Source of the DNA: Nephrocerus scutellatus
Taxonomy: Eukaryota; Arthropoda; Insecta; Diptera; Pipunculidae
Assembly: GCA_947095585.1 (NCBI GenBank)
Contig: OX352763.1
Span: forward strand, 102,527,908-102,591,907
Length of the DNA: 64,000 nt
Direction of reading: 5' to 3'
Below, piece by piece: positions 63,355 through 64,000 of this stretch. Positions within the stretch are counted from its first letter, which is position 1; each line of letters begins with the position of its first letter. The notes below the pieces were generated by a model that was given only the letters and a program-made list of their open reading frames with translations, was not told where the DNA came from and searched no databases. A program made the translations under genes and the position numbers.

Positions 63355-64000
63355 AAGGGAAAACGTTGTGACGGAAGGAACTGTGGACAACAGAGTGTTG
63401 GAAGTAACTGTCGATAACAGTGTGATGGAAGCAATTTTCGACAACACTTGAAGCAACTGTGCGATGGCACCAACTGTCGACAACAGTGCGATGGAAGCAA
63501 CTTTCGACAACACTTTAAGCAACTGTACGATGGCACCAACTGTCGACAACAGCGCGATGGAAGCAACTTTCGACAACACTTTAAGCAACTGTGCGATGAC
63601 ACAAACTGTCGACAACAGTGCGACGGAAGCAACTTTCGACAACACTTTAAGCAACTGTGCGATGACACAAACTGTCGACAACAGTGCGATGGAAGCAATT
63701 TTCGACAACACTTTAAGGAACTGTGCGATGGCACCAACTGACGACAAAAATGCGACTGAAGCTACTTTCGACAACACTTATAAGCAACTGTGCGATGGCA
63801 CCAACTGTCGACAAAATTGCGATGTAAACAACTTTCGACAACACTTTAAGCAACTGTGCGATGGCACCAATTGTCGACAACAGTGCGATGGAAGCAATTT
63901 TTGACAACACTAAGCTACTGTGCGATGGCACCAACTGTCGACAACAGTGCGACGGAAGCAATTTTCGACAACACTTTAAGCAACTGTGCGATGACACAAA
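63355..64000 (+). repeat. 66-bp tandem array running off the window, coding-compatible
   Basis: The unit CAACTGTCGACAACAGTGCG then ATGGAAGCAACTTTCGACAA then CACTTTAAGCAACTGTGCGA repeats about nine times from 63440 to the end. 66 bp is 22 codons. In the frame 63464-63904 it reads APTVDNSAMEATFDNTLSNC with few changes. Substitutions include CC to CA changes (ACCAACT/ACAAACT). The alternate frames are equally open because of the period, so coding is not proven. An earlier half-unit starts near 63375. Confidence 0.85.

Overview
This window is eukaryotic, AT-rich, intron-bearing DNA. It looks like a higher dipteran fly; a tephritid-type fruit fly is my best guess. Reasons: short 50-60 bp introns with GTAAGT donors, insect-type mdg3/blastopia, mag, BEL, copia and Jockey-clade retroelement remnants, MADF/BESS and zeste-like Harbinger companion genes, and retroposon tails ending in GTTGCTACAACAACAA. 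I see no intact ordinary host gene. The only host-like gene candidate is a broken prenyltransferase-alpha-repeat (PTAR1-like) pseudogene near 25-26.3 kb. Almost everything else I can identify is mobile DNA, mostly decayed, plus tandem repeats.

Layout. 0-5.4 kb: an LTR-element 5' region (minus) with a TATA box and an 18-bp repeated leader motif, next to an mdg3-like pol remnant. 6.7-9.7 kb: a decayed intron-containing transposase gene (minus), partly duplicated, with piggyBac pieces between the copies and inside its intron. 9.8-12.4 kb: an mdg3-like gag-protease remnant between two 28-bp direct repeats. 12.4-20.9 kb: mostly gene-free, with a foldback hairpin, tandem repeats and a Merlin-derived fragment. 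21-23.5 kb: Jockey LINE tail, hAT transposase remnant, a full-consensus hammerhead ribozyme and a minisatellite retroposon. 25.1-26.3 kb: the PTAR1-like pseudogene. 27.5-29.5 kb: a 5'-truncated LINE with a 14-bp target-site duplication. 30.8-32.9 kb: a block holding two tandem arrays between near-identical direct repeats.

33.6-36.6 kb holds an apparently intact autonomous PIF/Harbinger element: terminal inverted repeats, 3-bp duplication, a 277-aa zeste/Myb-like protein (+) and a 355-aa DDE transposase (-), both fully open across their introns. 37-43.7 kb: LINE, gag, BEL, gypsy and mag remnants.

44.4-54.0 kb is a nested stack. A LINE ORF1 was split by a second Harbinger element (TTA duplication). 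That element was in turn interrupted by a 3.6-kb solo LTR (ATGG duplication) carrying about 38 copies of a 55-bp repeat, by a Merlin element with a transposase and a divergent second ORF, and by an internally deleted mariner. Removing the LTR and the mariner in silico brings the host frames back together exactly.

54.4-64 kb: LINE and gypsy gag pieces, a RING-H2 ORF with only three stops, a copia element whose zinc-knuckle region is replaced by a satellite array, hairpin repeats, a gypsy integrase remnant, and a 66-bp tandem repeat running off the window end.
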